Below, one piece after another: positions 14,817 through 23,698 of a DNA stretch of 32,251 bases. The position numbers were made by a program, and so were the translations under genes. Location of the stretch: the NCBI GenBank assembly GCA_937128595.1, contig CAKZMO010000618.1, positions 1 through 32,251 of the forward strand, written 5' to 3'. The notes under the pieces are model-generated. The model made no database searches, was not told the origin of the DNA, and was given only the letters and a program-made list of their open reading frames with translations. Numbering within the stretch: the first letter of the stretch is position 1; every line of letters begins with the position of its first letter. Source of the DNA: an uncultured cyanobacterium (GTDB lineage: Bacteria > Cyanobacteriota > Cyanobacteriia > CAKZMO01).

Positions 14817-16655
14817 GTGAATAAACGGTGGAGAAATGCAGGGCTGTACGCGTTGCTAGTGGTTGTAGTCATATTTGTGGCAACTGCGCTGCTCGATCGA
14901 CAGCCACAGACGCAAGGTCGCTGGGCATACAGCGATTTCTTGCAGCGTGTTGAGCAAGGTCAAGTTGACAAAGTTGTTGTCAGCTCTGATCGGTCACGGG
15001 CTGTAGCAACGGCTCAAGATGGTGAAAAGTTTGGCGTGGATCTACTGCCAGATCCGGATTTGCTGGATACTCTAACCAACAACAATGTCGATATATCGGT
15101 GTCTCCTCAGACCGATGACAACGTGCTGGTTCGAATTCTGAGTACATTGTTCATCCCATTTTTATTGTTGATCGTGCTGTTCTTTGTGCTACGGCGAGCC
15201 CAGAATGGCCCTGGAAGTCAGGCGATGAACTTTGGTAAGTCTAAGGCCAGAGTCCAGATGGAGCCGCAAACCCAAGTTACCTTCGGTGATGTGGCAGGTA
15301 TTGAGCAAGCCAAGCTCGAACTGGCTGAAGTGGTGGATTTCTTGAAGAACGCCGATCGCTTTACTGCGATTGGAGCCAAGATTCCTAAAGGTGTGTTGCT
15401 CGTTGGCCCTCCAGGAACAGGTAAAACTCTCCTTGCTCGAGCAGTTGCAGGGGAAGCAGGTGTGCCCTTCTTCTCAATCTCTGGTTCTGAGTTTGTCGAG
15501 ATGTTTGTCGGTGTGGGTGCGTCTCGTGTCCGCGACCTGTTTGAACAGGCGAAGTCAAATGCGCCTTGTATCGTATTCATTGATGAGATTGATGCTGTCG
15601 GTCGTCAGCGGGGTGCTGGACTTGGTGGCGGTAATGATGAGCGTGAACAAACTCTGAACCAGCTCTTGACTGAGATGGATGGTTTTGAGGGCAACACAGG
15701 CATCATCATTATTGCGGCGACAAACCGCCCTGATGTGTTGGACTCTGCTCTACTGCGTCCGGGTCGTTTTGACCGTCAAGTTGTTGTTGATCGTCCTGAC
15801 TATGCGGGTCGTCTTGAGATTCTCAACGTCCATGCTCGGGGCAAAACCTTGGCGAAAGACGTTGATCTTGAGAAGATTGCTCGTCGAACTCCTGGATTTA
15901 CAGGAGCTGATCTGTCGAACTTGCTGAATGAGGCCGCTATTCTTGCAGCCCGTCGCAACTTCACCGAGATTTCGATGGATGAAGTGAATGACGCAATCGA
16001 TCGGGTGCTTGCTGGGCCTGAGAAGAAGGATCGAGTCATGAGCGAGAAGCGCAAGACTCTCGTTGCCTACCATGAAGCGGGACACGCTTTGGTTGGTTCG
16101 TTGATGCCTGACTATGACCCTGTTCAGAAAATCAGCATTATTCCTCGTGGACGTGCAGGCGGCTTGACTTGGTTTACCCCGAGCGAAGACCGGATGGATT
16201 CTGGTCTCTACTCTCGCTCTTACCTGCAAAATCAAATGGCTGTTGCTTTGGGTGGACGCATCGCTGAAGAAGTCATCTTCGGAGATGAAGAAGTCACGAC
16301 AGGTGCGTCGAATGATTTAGTTCAGGTGGCACGAGTGGCTCGTCAAATGGTGACACGCTTTGGTATGAGCGATCGCCTTGGCCCTGTGGCCTTAGGTCGC
16401 CAGCAAGGAAACATGTTCTTAGGGCGAGACATTTCTTCTGAGCGTGATTTCTCAGAGGAGACAGCTGCTGCTATTGACGATGAGGTACGCAACCTTGTTG
16501 ACCAAGCCTATCGTCGGGCGAAGACGGTGCTACTTGAGAACAAGCATATTCTCGACAAGTTAGCTGACATGCTGATCGACAAGGAGACGGTCGATTCTGA
16601 TGAGCTACAGCTCTTGCTTGAAGAAAACGAAGTGAAAGTGGCGGCGATCGCCTAA
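14817..16655 (+). CDS. ftsH: ATP-dependent zinc metalloprotease FtsH
   Basis: FtsH is a membrane-anchored AAA+ protease; in cyanobacteria hetero-hexamers in the thylakoid extract and degrade photodamaged D1 during photosystem II repair, and another complex acts in the plasma membrane. The 612-residue product has a first membrane helix (about 9-25), a short lumenal/periplasmic domain, a second helix (about 106-125), the AAA+ domain with Walker A GPPGTGKT at 197-204, Walker B IVFIDEID and the second region of homology [18 protein letters not shown], and the protease domain with HEAGH (His419, Glu420, His423) and the third zinc ligand Asp500. Start is GTG 14817 with AAGGAGG 10 nt before it. A strong terminator follows. 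The length is nearest the 616-residue class to which I recall Synechocystis FtsH3 belonging; the exact paralog is not certain. Confidence 0.97.
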   Translation: MNKRWRNAGLYALLVVVVIFVATALLDRQPQTQGRWAYSDFLQRVEQGQVDKVVVSSDRSRAVATAQDGEKFGVDLLPDPDLLDTLTNNNVDISVSPQTDDNVLVRILSTLFIPFLLLIVLFFVLRRAQNGPGSQAMNFGKSKARVQMEPQTQVTFGDVAGIEQAKLELAEVVDFLKNADRFTAIGAKIPKGVLLVGPPGTGKTLLARAVAGEAGVPFFSISGSEFVEMFVGVGASRVRDLFEQAKSNAPCIVFIDEIDAVGRQRGAGLGGGNDEREQTLNQLLTEMDGFEGNTGIIIIAATNRPDVLDSALLRPGRFDRQVVVDRPDYAGRLEILNVHARGKTLAKDVDLEKIARRTPGFTGADLSNLLNEAAILAARRNFTEISMDEVNDAIDRVLAGPEKKDRVMSEKRKTLVAYHEAGHALVGSLMPDYDPVQKISIIPRGRAGGLTWFTPSEDRMDSGLYSRSYLQNQMAVALGGRIAEEVIFGDEEVTTGASNDLVQVARVARQMVTRFGMSDRLGPVALGRQQGNMFLGRDISSERDFSEETAAAIDDEVRNLVDQAYRRAKTVLLENKHILDKLADMLIDKETVDSDELQLLLEENEVKVAAIA

Positions 16656-16716
16656 TCTTCTTCGGCTGACTCGACGAGTTGCGAGTCCAAATGCAGTTAA
16701 TGAGTCAATTCATTTT

Positions 16717-16744
16717 GGGGCAGATAATTCTGCCCCTTTTTTTT
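16717..16744 (+). terminator. Rho-independent terminator of ftsH
   Basis: An 8 bp perfect stem (GGGGCAGA 16717-16724 and TCTGCCCC 16729-16736) with a 4 nt loop TAAT is followed by eight T residues (16737-16744). It lies 62 bp after the ftsH stop codon. Confidence 0.95.
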
Positions 16745-16954
16745 ACGGAAATACGAGAAGAGTGATAAGCGCAATCACAAAAAGCATCTGAGCAGCAATA
16801 CGAATTATGAATCCGAACCTTGCTGTTCGTCACAATCCATAAGGCTTTAGTACTTTTTGCGAATCCTTTGGGAAAATTAAAACTTAGGGAAATGTTTTCC
16901 GGATGCTGAAGATTACATCCGTGAATATACTAGTATCTCCTGATCGTCACTTCT

Positions 16955-19900
16955 ATGATGTCCTCACCGTCTCAAGGCCACAATGCTGGCGATCGCTTTC
17001 AATGGAGTGATCCCGTCTTCCATGCGCTACTTGAAGACGCGATTGATGCTCTTGTTATCGTCGATCGCCAAGGACATTGTCTGGACGGAAATGAGTCGGC
17101 TTGTCTTCTGATTGGGATAGCTCAACAACAGTTCGTCCGTCGTGACCTTCCAACTTGGCTTAAACGGGTCGCATCCCAGGTTGCTTCCGAAGATAACGTT
17201 TCTGCGGGTGAAAAATCTCAGGTCAAAGGCGAAGCCGATCGCCCAACTTCCGTAGAAATGCGGTTGCCTCAACCAGACGGATCAGAACGTCAGATTTCAA
17301 TTTCTTCTCAATGGGTCGTATCAGAGCAAGTTCATCTGGTTGTCTTGAGGGATGTCACTCGGCAGCGACAAGCGGATGCGCAGCTACAGGCGATCGCCCA
17401 ATCCCTGCAACTGACATCTGAGCGCTCGCCCGTTTTAGAGCCTGGCCTCCGCCCTCGGCCTACGCACAGGAGTGAACACCTAGACCAGGATGTGTTTTGG
17501 ACTCCGTTTGAGCAGGCTGACCTTGGCCTTCTGCTGTGTTCTGCAGAAGGCGTCATTCTACGAGCAAACTCTAGAAGTTGTGAGATTTTTGCTTGTTCAG
17601 AAGCAAAACTGGTTCGTCACCATCTCAAAGAATTGATGGCACCAGAAGAGCTAGCCGTGAGTTTGCAATACCTGAAAGAAATGGTGATGGGCGATCGCAC
17701 TTCTTTCATGCTGGAAACTCGATATGTTCGCAAAGACGGAACGTCCCTTTGGTATAGCCTGTCTGTTGTGGTGTTAGGGCATACATTAGCCGAAGCTCGA
17801 CCTATGATGGCGATGGTCAAAGACATTGGCGATCGCAAACAGTTAGAAACGGCGCTGAAAGACTCTGAGGCGCTAGTCGATAGTGTCCTGAACAGTGCGG
17901 CTGCTTGCATCACTCGATTTCGCTGTTTCAGCGATCGCTCCGTTGTGTATGAATACTGCTCAGACGGTGCTGAAATCGTTTTTGGGTACTCCGCACAAGA
18001 GATCTTGTCCGATGCAACACTATGGCGATCACGTGTTGAGCCAGAGGATTATCACAGCTTTATTCTTGCTGCATTTGAGAGCATCTTCAAGGAACAAGAG
18101 TTTAAGGCAGAATATCGATTTCGGGCTAAAGATGGTTCTCCGCGATGGATTTCGACCACCTTGTCGTCCCAGCTTGATTTAGACCGCCAGTGCTGGTATG
18201 TCACCGCAGTCGATGTTGAGATCAGCGAACGAAAAAAGGCCGAAATCAAGATTGAAGAATCCCATCGGCGCTACCGAGACTTGGTGAATTCAACAGAAGG
18301 AATTGTGTGGGAAGCCAATGCTAAAACGCTACAGTTCACCTTTGTCAGTCAACAAGCAGAGCAATTGTTGGGCTATCCGGTTGAACAGTGGTTGACCGAA
18401 CACAATTTTTGGGCAAACCACATTCACCCGGAGGATCGCCAACGAGCCATTGAGTATTGCCTGTCGGAAATTCAACAATGTCGCGACCATGACTTCGAAT
18501 ATCGCTCTATTGCTGCTGACGGACGGGCTGTGTGGCTGCGTGATTTGATATCGGTGCAGTCTGAGGGAGGTGTTCCAACCTTCCTGCGAGGATTGATGGT
18601 CGATATCACATCGCGAAAGGAAGCAGAAGGAATCTTAGCTCGGTATGAACGCATTGTCTCAGCAACTCCCGATGGAGTGGCGCTTCTTGGCCTAGACTAC
18701 ACCTACCAGATTGTTAACCAAGCCTACTTGGACTGGCACTACGAAACTCAAGACAACGTGGTCGGGCATCCGATCGTCGAGTTGCTCGGTCGAGACACCT
18801 TTGAGCAGATTGCAAAACCCTATCTTGACCGTGCGATCGCTGGAGAAGTTGTGCGCTATCAAGATTGGCTCGAATTTGATGCCCTAGGGCGACAGTATGT
18901 TGAGATGACCTATGCTCCATATACAGAGTCAGAGGGTCAAATCTCAGGTGTTGTCGTTCTGACACGCAATTTGACGGATTTGAAACAAGCTGAAATTGCA
19001 ATCCAGCAGTTGGCAGAAAGCGAGCTGTTGTTGATGAGCATCACGAATCATATTCGTCAGTCGCTCGACCTTGACACTATTCTCAGCACCACAGCCGCAG
19101 AAGTTCGGAAAATGCTTCGGGTCGATCGGGTGTTGGTCTATCACTTCGATCGCAAACGAGGAGGAGAGGTCATTGCAGAATCGGTAGAACCCGGCTGCAT
19201 CTCTGTTCTGGGATACGTCATTCGTGATCCCTGTTTAACAAACGAAGCGTGTCTGCTTCCTTATAAAAAGGGAAAAATTCAAAACATCGCAGATATTTAC
19301 GATGCCCATCTGACTGACTGCTACATCGAGATGCTCAGCCGCTTTCAGGTGAGGGCAAATTTGGTCTTGCCCATCGTGCACGATAACCAGCTATGGGGAC
19401 TACTGATCGCGCAGCACTGCACCCAGGCTCGTGTCTGGGAACATGAAGAAATTGATGTACTCAAGCAGCTCACGAATCAGTTGGCGATCGCCATCCAGCA
19501 ATCTGAGCTTTACGAACAGGTGCAGCATCTCAACGACAACTTGGAATTAGAAGTCGAAGAACGCACGGCAGAACTGCGCCAAGCCCTCGAATTTGAGGCG
19601 TTGCTCAAGCGCATTACCGATAAGGTTCGCGATGGCCTAGATGAATCACAAATCTTGCAGACTGTTGTGGAAGAACTTGCCGATGGATTAAACGTTGAAT
19701 GCTGTGACACCGGAATTTATAATGCCGATCGCACCACTTCTACCGTTACTCATGAAGTTGTGCGATCGCTTCAACCTTCACAGGGCAAGACGTTTGAACT
19801 CAAAACCAGTTGTCATCCCGAAATTTATCCGCTTCTGTTTAACGGTCAGTCATGCCAGTTTAGCGATATTGTGCCGAGCACGCTTCGTAGTCAACGGCAC

Positions 19901-20818
19901 CGATTGACAATATTGGCCTGTCCCATTGTGGATGACCAGCAAACAATTGGTGATTTGTGGCTCTTTAAGCCGTCTTCTCGATATTTTGATGAAGCAGAAG
20001 TGCGGCTGGTACAGCAAGTGGCTAACCAGTGTGCGATCGCTCTCCGACAGGCTCGTCTCTACCAATCTGCTCAGACTCAGGTTGTTGAGTTAGAACGCCT
20101 TAATCAGCTGAAAGACGATTTTTTGAGCACCGTTTCTCACGAATTGAGAACTCCCATGGCAACTATCAAAATGGCGACTCAGATGGTTGAAATGCAGCTT
20201 GAGCAGCAGGGCATTCTCGGCCAAGATGACACTTCCCTCCTCGATCGATATGTCAAAATCTTGCGCGATGAATGCCAACGCGAAACAGATCTGATCAACA
20301 ATCTGCTCGATCTCACGCGACTCGATTCCGATACAGAGCCGCTGCTGCTGACGGTCGTTAATCTGCAAACATGGGTTGCGCACATCACTGAACCTTGGCT
20401 TCCTCGCCTGGAGAGCCAACAACAAATCTTGAGCATAGAGGTGCCTGCAGAAATAGATATCGAGGTTGACTTAGAATACCTGGAGCGAATTCTCTCTGAG
20501 CTTCTCGAAAATGCGTGCAAATACACTCCGGCGGGTCATCACATTGCGGTTGTAGCGCAGTCTCGTCCGGGGCTAACGCAGTTAACTGTGAGCAATTCTG
20601 GCGTGGATATCCCTCAGGTGGAGTGCGATCGCATGTTCGACAAGTTTTATCGCATTCCCAACCATGACCCTTGGAAGCATGGGGGCACAGGATTAGGTCT
20701 CGCCCTTGTGAAAAAGTTAGCAGATAAACTCAACGCCACAATTCGGGCTGAAAGCTGCAGTCATCAACTTCATCTCATTCTGGAATTCTATGTTCCTGAA
20801 TCTATTCCTCAAGTATGA
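16955..20818 (+). CDS. Multi-PAS/GAF hybrid-free sensor histidine kinase with a photoreceptor-like GAF domain
   Basis: The 1287-residue protein is a cytoplasmic sensor kinase without membrane segments. Domains in order (residues approximate): PAS 19-146, PAS 180-300, PAS 303-430, PAS 435-558, PAS 562-683, GAF 693-850, coiled coil 851-882, a second GAF 884-1040, HisKA 1050-1130 with His1062 in STVSHELRTPMAT, and HATPase 1175-1287 with the N-box Asn1186 and the G-box GGTGLGLALVKK. No receiver domain is attached, and no response regulator is encoded nearby. The first GAF contains DPCL (Asp758, Cys760) and DCYIEML (Cys789) followed by QVRANLVLPI and LWGLLIAQHC, resembling cyanobacteriochrome bilin-binding domains; whether it binds a bilin is inference. 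Start ATG 16955 is followed by ATG 16958. No clear ribosome binding site is visible. Confidence 0.93.
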   Translation: MMSSPSQGHNAGDRFQWSDPVFHALLEDAIDALVIVDRQGHCLDGNESACLLIGIAQQQFVRRDLPTWLKRVASQVASEDNVSAGEKSQVKGEADRPTSVEMRLPQPDGSERQISISSQWVVSEQVHLVVLRDVTRQRQADAQLQAIAQSLQLTSERSPVLEPGLRPRPTHRSEHLDQDVFWTPFEQADLGLLLCSAEGVILRANSRSCEIFACSEAKLVRHHLKELMAPEELAVSLQYLKEMVMGDRTSFMLETRYVRKDGTSLWYSLSVVVLGHTLAEARPMMAMVKDIGDRKQLETALKDSEALVDSVLNSAAACITRFRCFSDRSVVYEYCSDGAEIVFGYSAQEILSDATLWRSRVEPEDYHSFILAAFESIFKEQEFKAEYRFRAKDGSPRWISTTLSSQLDLDRQCWYVTAVDVEISERKKAEIKIEESHRRYRDLVNSTEGIVWEANAKTLQFTFVSQQAEQLLGYPVEQWLTEHNFWANHIHPEDRQRAIEYCLSEIQQCRDHDFEYRSIAADGRAVWLRDLISVQSEGGVPTFLRGLMVDITSRKEAEGILARYERIVSATPDGVALLGLDYTYQIVNQAYLDWHYETQDNVVGHPIVELLGRDTFEQIAKPYLDRAIAGEVVRYQDWLEFDALGRQYVEMTYAPYTESEGQISGVVVLTRNLTDLKQAEIAIQQLAESELLLMSITNHIRQSLDLDTILSTTAAEVRKMLRVDRVLVYHFDRKRGGEVIAESVEPGCISVLGYVIRDPCLTNEACLLPYKKGKIQNIADIYDAHLTDCYIEMLSRFQVRANLVLPIVHDNQLWGLLIAQHCTQARVWEHEEIDVLKQLTNQLAIAIQQSELYEQVQHLNDNLELEVEERTAELRQALEFEALLKRITDKVRDGLDESQILQTVVEELADGLNVECCDTGIYNADRTTSTVTHEVVRSLQPSQGKTFELKTSCHPEIYPLLFNGQSCQFSDIVPSTLRSQRHRLTILACPIVDDQQTIGDLWLFKPSSRYFDEAEVRLVQQVANQCAIALRQARLYQSAQTQVVELERLNQLKDDFLSTVSHELRTPMATIKMATQMVEMQLEQQGILGQDDTSLLDRYVKILRDECQRETDLINNLLDLTRLDSDTEPLLLTVVNLQTWVAHITEPWLPRLESQQQILSIEVPAEIDIEVDLEYLERILSELLENACKYTPAGHHIAVVAQSRPGLTQLTVSNSGVDIPQVECDRMFDKFYRIPNHDPWKHGGTGLGLALVKKLADKLNATIRAESCSHQLHLILEFYVPESIPQV

Positions 20819-21349
20819 TTTCTCAATCAAGTTTTATTAGGGCTGATAGCGATTTTGTTGATTTTTTGGGTCAACACCCCGCATTGCATAATTCACAATT
20901 CGTATTGTTATAAAAAGCCAGCTTGATATGATTAGAATTCACTATCTCGTGCATTTAAATGATTCATGAAGCAAACGTTTCATAAGTCACTTGGAGTCAA
21001 ATCTCGTAAAGCAAGAGCTGAAAGGATTTGACTCCAATTTTGCCAAAAATTGCAATCGATACACCTTCTATTTCGTTTGGTTAAGTTGTCTATACTTTTA
21101 ATAGTGGTTGTTTCGAATGGAAGCAAGAGTTACTGCAATGTTATTGAAGGGATCGGCGATATAGCGATGCAAACTAGCCTGTGAATACTGTCTGGAATGG
21201 CATGTTATTCTCGTAAGTGCGATTAAAAATATGTTTTATTTCAATACCCGTACGGTCTGGTTTTGAAAATAAAAGTGAAATCTTGTCAGGGGCAGCTGTT
21301 GACCATTTCAGCAGATACTTAAAACTTTCTTTGAAATCAAAAAATTGAT
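20819..21349. other. 531 bp A/T-rich intergenic region between the two kinase genes
   Basis: No open reading frame with family resemblance is visible. The one strong structure is the 13 bp inverted repeat at 20991-21037, listed separately. A TATACT sequence (21091-21096) could be a -10 element for the downstream kinase, but I see no matching -35. Confidence 0.5.
20991..21041 (+). terminator. 13 bp perfect inverted repeat followed by TTTT: terminator or small-RNA hairpin
   Basis: TTGGAGTCAAATC (20991-21003) pairs perfectly with GATTTGACTCCAA (21025-21037), and a run of T follows directly (21038-21041). The 21 nt loop contains a possible inner CTC/GAG pairing. It lies 172 bp after the stop codon of the 1287-residue kinase, far for a simple gene terminator, so it could also end an independent small transcript. 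Confidence 0.65.
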
Positions 21350-23494
21350 GTGATGATAAATTTTATACCTGTTGCTGAGGTTGCTCGACAGGGCATTTCG
21401 CAGGGTGTAGAACATAGCACTCGGTCTCGATTCATGCCCTCTGACCCAGATTATTTTTTTGAACTTTCCTTTGACCTGCAATGCGTCATTGCCCACGACG
21501 GTACCTTTAAACGCCTCAATCCGCTTTGGAAAACTACCCTTGGCTTTTCTGACGACGAACTCGTTGGTATCTCTTGGCTGGATATCATTCATCCAGGCGA
21601 TCGCCAATTTGCGGCTGATCAAATGCGCTATGTGTGCGATCGCCCTAGTGTTTTCAAAACCCGTTGTGAAAGCAAAGAGGGTTCATATCACTGGCTGATC
21701 TGGAATGTGCTACGTAATGAAAAGAACAACGAAATTTATGCCGTTGTTCGTGATGTGACCGAGTGGCGACAAACTCAGAAAGCCTTGCGAGAAAGCGAGG
21801 AAAGATTTCGATGTTTAGTAGAGAACGTCGAAGACTACGCCATCTACATGCTCGATCCCGAAGGACGAATTATTAGCTGGAACTACGGTGCCGAGCGGAT
21901 TAATGGATACAGGGAGGAGGACGTTTTGGGTCAGCCCGTGGCGCTGCTCTATCCCAAAGAGGCCGTCGAAGCAGGTAAGCCCGAACGGGAACTTCAGATC
22001 GCATCTGAACACGGACGTTTTGAAGATGAGAGTTGCCGGGTGCGCGGTGATGGCTCTTGCTTTTGGGCTCACACCATCGTTACGGCCCTCCACGATCGCC
22101 ACGGCAAATTAAGAGGGTTTGCCAAAGTGACCCGCGACATCACAACTCGCAAATGGTCAGAGGCTGCGCTGAAAAATGCCTATAACGACCTTGAACGGCG
22201 CGTCGAAGAACGGACTGCCGAACTGATGTCGGCCAATCGGAACTTGCGGCGGGAGATTCTAGAGCGACAGCGGATTGAAGAGAGTCTACGTCGTTCGGAA
22301 TCTCAACTGATTGAGCAGACCCATCAGCTTCAAGAGACGTTGGGTCAGCTTCAAAAGACCCAAGCTCAGCTAGTGCAGTCTGAAAAAATGTCGAGTTTGG
22401 GGCAGTTAGTGGCAGGAGTTGCCCACGAAATCAACAATCCCACTAACTTTGTGTATGGCAATCTTGACTATGCTCAAAAATATTTCGAAGATTTACTCAA
22501 ACTGATTGAGCGTTATCAGCACCACATTCCGAATCCTCCACCGGAGATCCAGTCTTTTATTGAGACGATTCAGCTCGACTTTCTTCAAGCCGATTTGCCG
22601 AAGCTTCTGCGATCGATGAAGGTAGGTGCAGAGAGAATTCAGGAAATCGTACGGTCTCTTCGCAATTTTTCTCGGCTCAACGAGTCCCAGCGCAAACAGG
22701 TTAATCTCCATGAGGGCATCGACAACACTCTGATGATTCTTCAGAGCCGCCTGCGAGCCACATCCTATGGAAAGGCTATCGTTGTGGAGAAACACTACGG
22801 AAAGGTGCCGCCTGTAGATTGCTACGCGGGGCATCTCAATCAGGTGTTTATGAACATCATCAGCAACGCAATTGACGCTGTAGATTCTGTAGGCACAGTC
22901 CATCTAGAGATCCCTTCAGGGAGTGAGCGAGGTGCGATCGTCTCTACAACAGATTCCGAACGTGCGTATGCTTTATCTACGCCTGTCTCGTCTTATACGG
23001 CTGACTCGACCGTCTCATTGCCTCGCGACACAGCGATCGCTTCATTGACTCAGGAGCACCATTCTTCATCATTGGCTGTTCAAGTTGATAGCCCATCTGA
23101 ATGGCCAGAATCTTGTGAAGCCTCTAGCGCGGCAACAAATTTTGAAGCGACTCGCGCAAGGGGTGAGGTTGCACCGACCATCTCGATTCGAACTGAAGTA
23201 ATAGATGATACCTGGTTTGCCGTAAGGATTTCGGATAACGGACCAGGGATTTCAAAGCAAGATCTGTCTCGACTCTTTGATCCCTTCTTCACTACAAAAC
23301 CAGTCGGCAAGGGCACAGGGTTAGGTTTGGCTATTAGCTATCAAATCGTAGTAGACCTTCACCAAGGTCACATCGAGTGTCAGTCAGTGCCGGGTCAGGG
23401 AACAGAATTTGTTGTCCGGGTTCCGCTCATGATGTCTTCCACATCTCGATTGCTCCACAGCATCAGTCAGACGGAAAAAGACAGAAATCACTAA
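21350..23494 (+). CDS. PAS-domain sensor histidine kinase
   Basis: The 714-residue protein has no membrane segment. Domains (numbering from the GTG at 21350): PAS 32-140 (FKRLNPLWKTTLGFSDDELVG, HPGDR, RDVTEWRQ), PAS 145-265 (IISWNYGAERINGYREEDVLGQP), a long coiled coil 270-345, a HisKA-type phosphoacceptor His359 in GVAHEINNPTNFVYGNL, and an HATPase with N-box Asn506 in NIISNAIDAVD, DNGPG at 629-633, DPFFTTKPVG and KGTGLGLAISYQIV. The N-to-G1 spacing is 123 residues, much longer than normal, because of a low-complexity Ser/Thr/Ala-rich insert (about 515-612). The last 14 codons after the ATPase are hydrophilic. Start may be GTG 21350 or the adjacent ATG 21353; neither has a clear ribosome binding site. 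Confidence 0.93.
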   Translation: MMINFIPVAEVARQGISQGVEHSTRSRFMPSDPDYFFELSFDLQCVIAHDGTFKRLNPLWKTTLGFSDDELVGISWLDIIHPGDRQFAADQMRYVCDRPSVFKTRCESKEGSYHWLIWNVLRNEKNNEIYAVVRDVTEWRQTQKALRESEERFRCLVENVEDYAIYMLDPEGRIISWNYGAERINGYREEDVLGQPVALLYPKEAVEAGKPERELQIASEHGRFEDESCRVRGDGSCFWAHTIVTALHDRHGKLRGFAKVTRDITTRKWSEAALKNAYNDLERRVEERTAELMSANRNLRREILERQRIEESLRRSESQLIEQTHQLQETLGQLQKTQAQLVQSEKMSSLGQLVAGVAHEINNPTNFVYGNLDYAQKYFEDLLKLIERYQHHIPNPPPEIQSFIETIQLDFLQADLPKLLRSMKVGAERIQEIVRSLRNFSRLNESQRKQVNLHEGIDNTLMILQSRLRATSYGKAIVVEKHYGKVPPVDCYAGHLNQVFMNIISNAIDAVDSVGTVHLEIPSGSERGAIVSTTDSERAYALSTPVSSYTADSTVSLPRDTAIASLTQEHHSSSLAVQVDSPSEWPESCEASSAATNFEATRARGEVAPTISIRTEVIDDTWFAVRISDNGPGISKQDLSRLFDPFFTTKPVGKGTGLGLAISYQIVVDLHQGHIECQSVPGQGTEFVVRVPLMMSSTSRLLHSISQTEKDRNH

Positions 23495-23698
23495 TTGCTG
23501 CATGGAAGTTTTTGGATAGAAGTTGTCGATATCTGAATCTATTCTCATCAGACAATACGAAGACCACCATACTTTTCTTAGGAAATGCGATCTTGATAGG
23601 TCAGGCGAGTCGATATGCTGAAGTCTTAAACATTAAAGGTTAATGCGTAAACCGGATATCGAAAGTTAGGGCGTTAAAATTTGGTGAGATAACCTGGA

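Noticed and set aside
15218-15580. Minus-strand 120-residue open frame inside ftsH
   Set aside because: It mirrors the conserved AAA+ coding sequence on the opposite strand; no independent signals.
23377-23643. Plus-strand 88-residue open frame overlapping the end of the second kinase
   Set aside because: Most of it lies in another frame of the kinase C-terminus; the remainder has no recognisable features.
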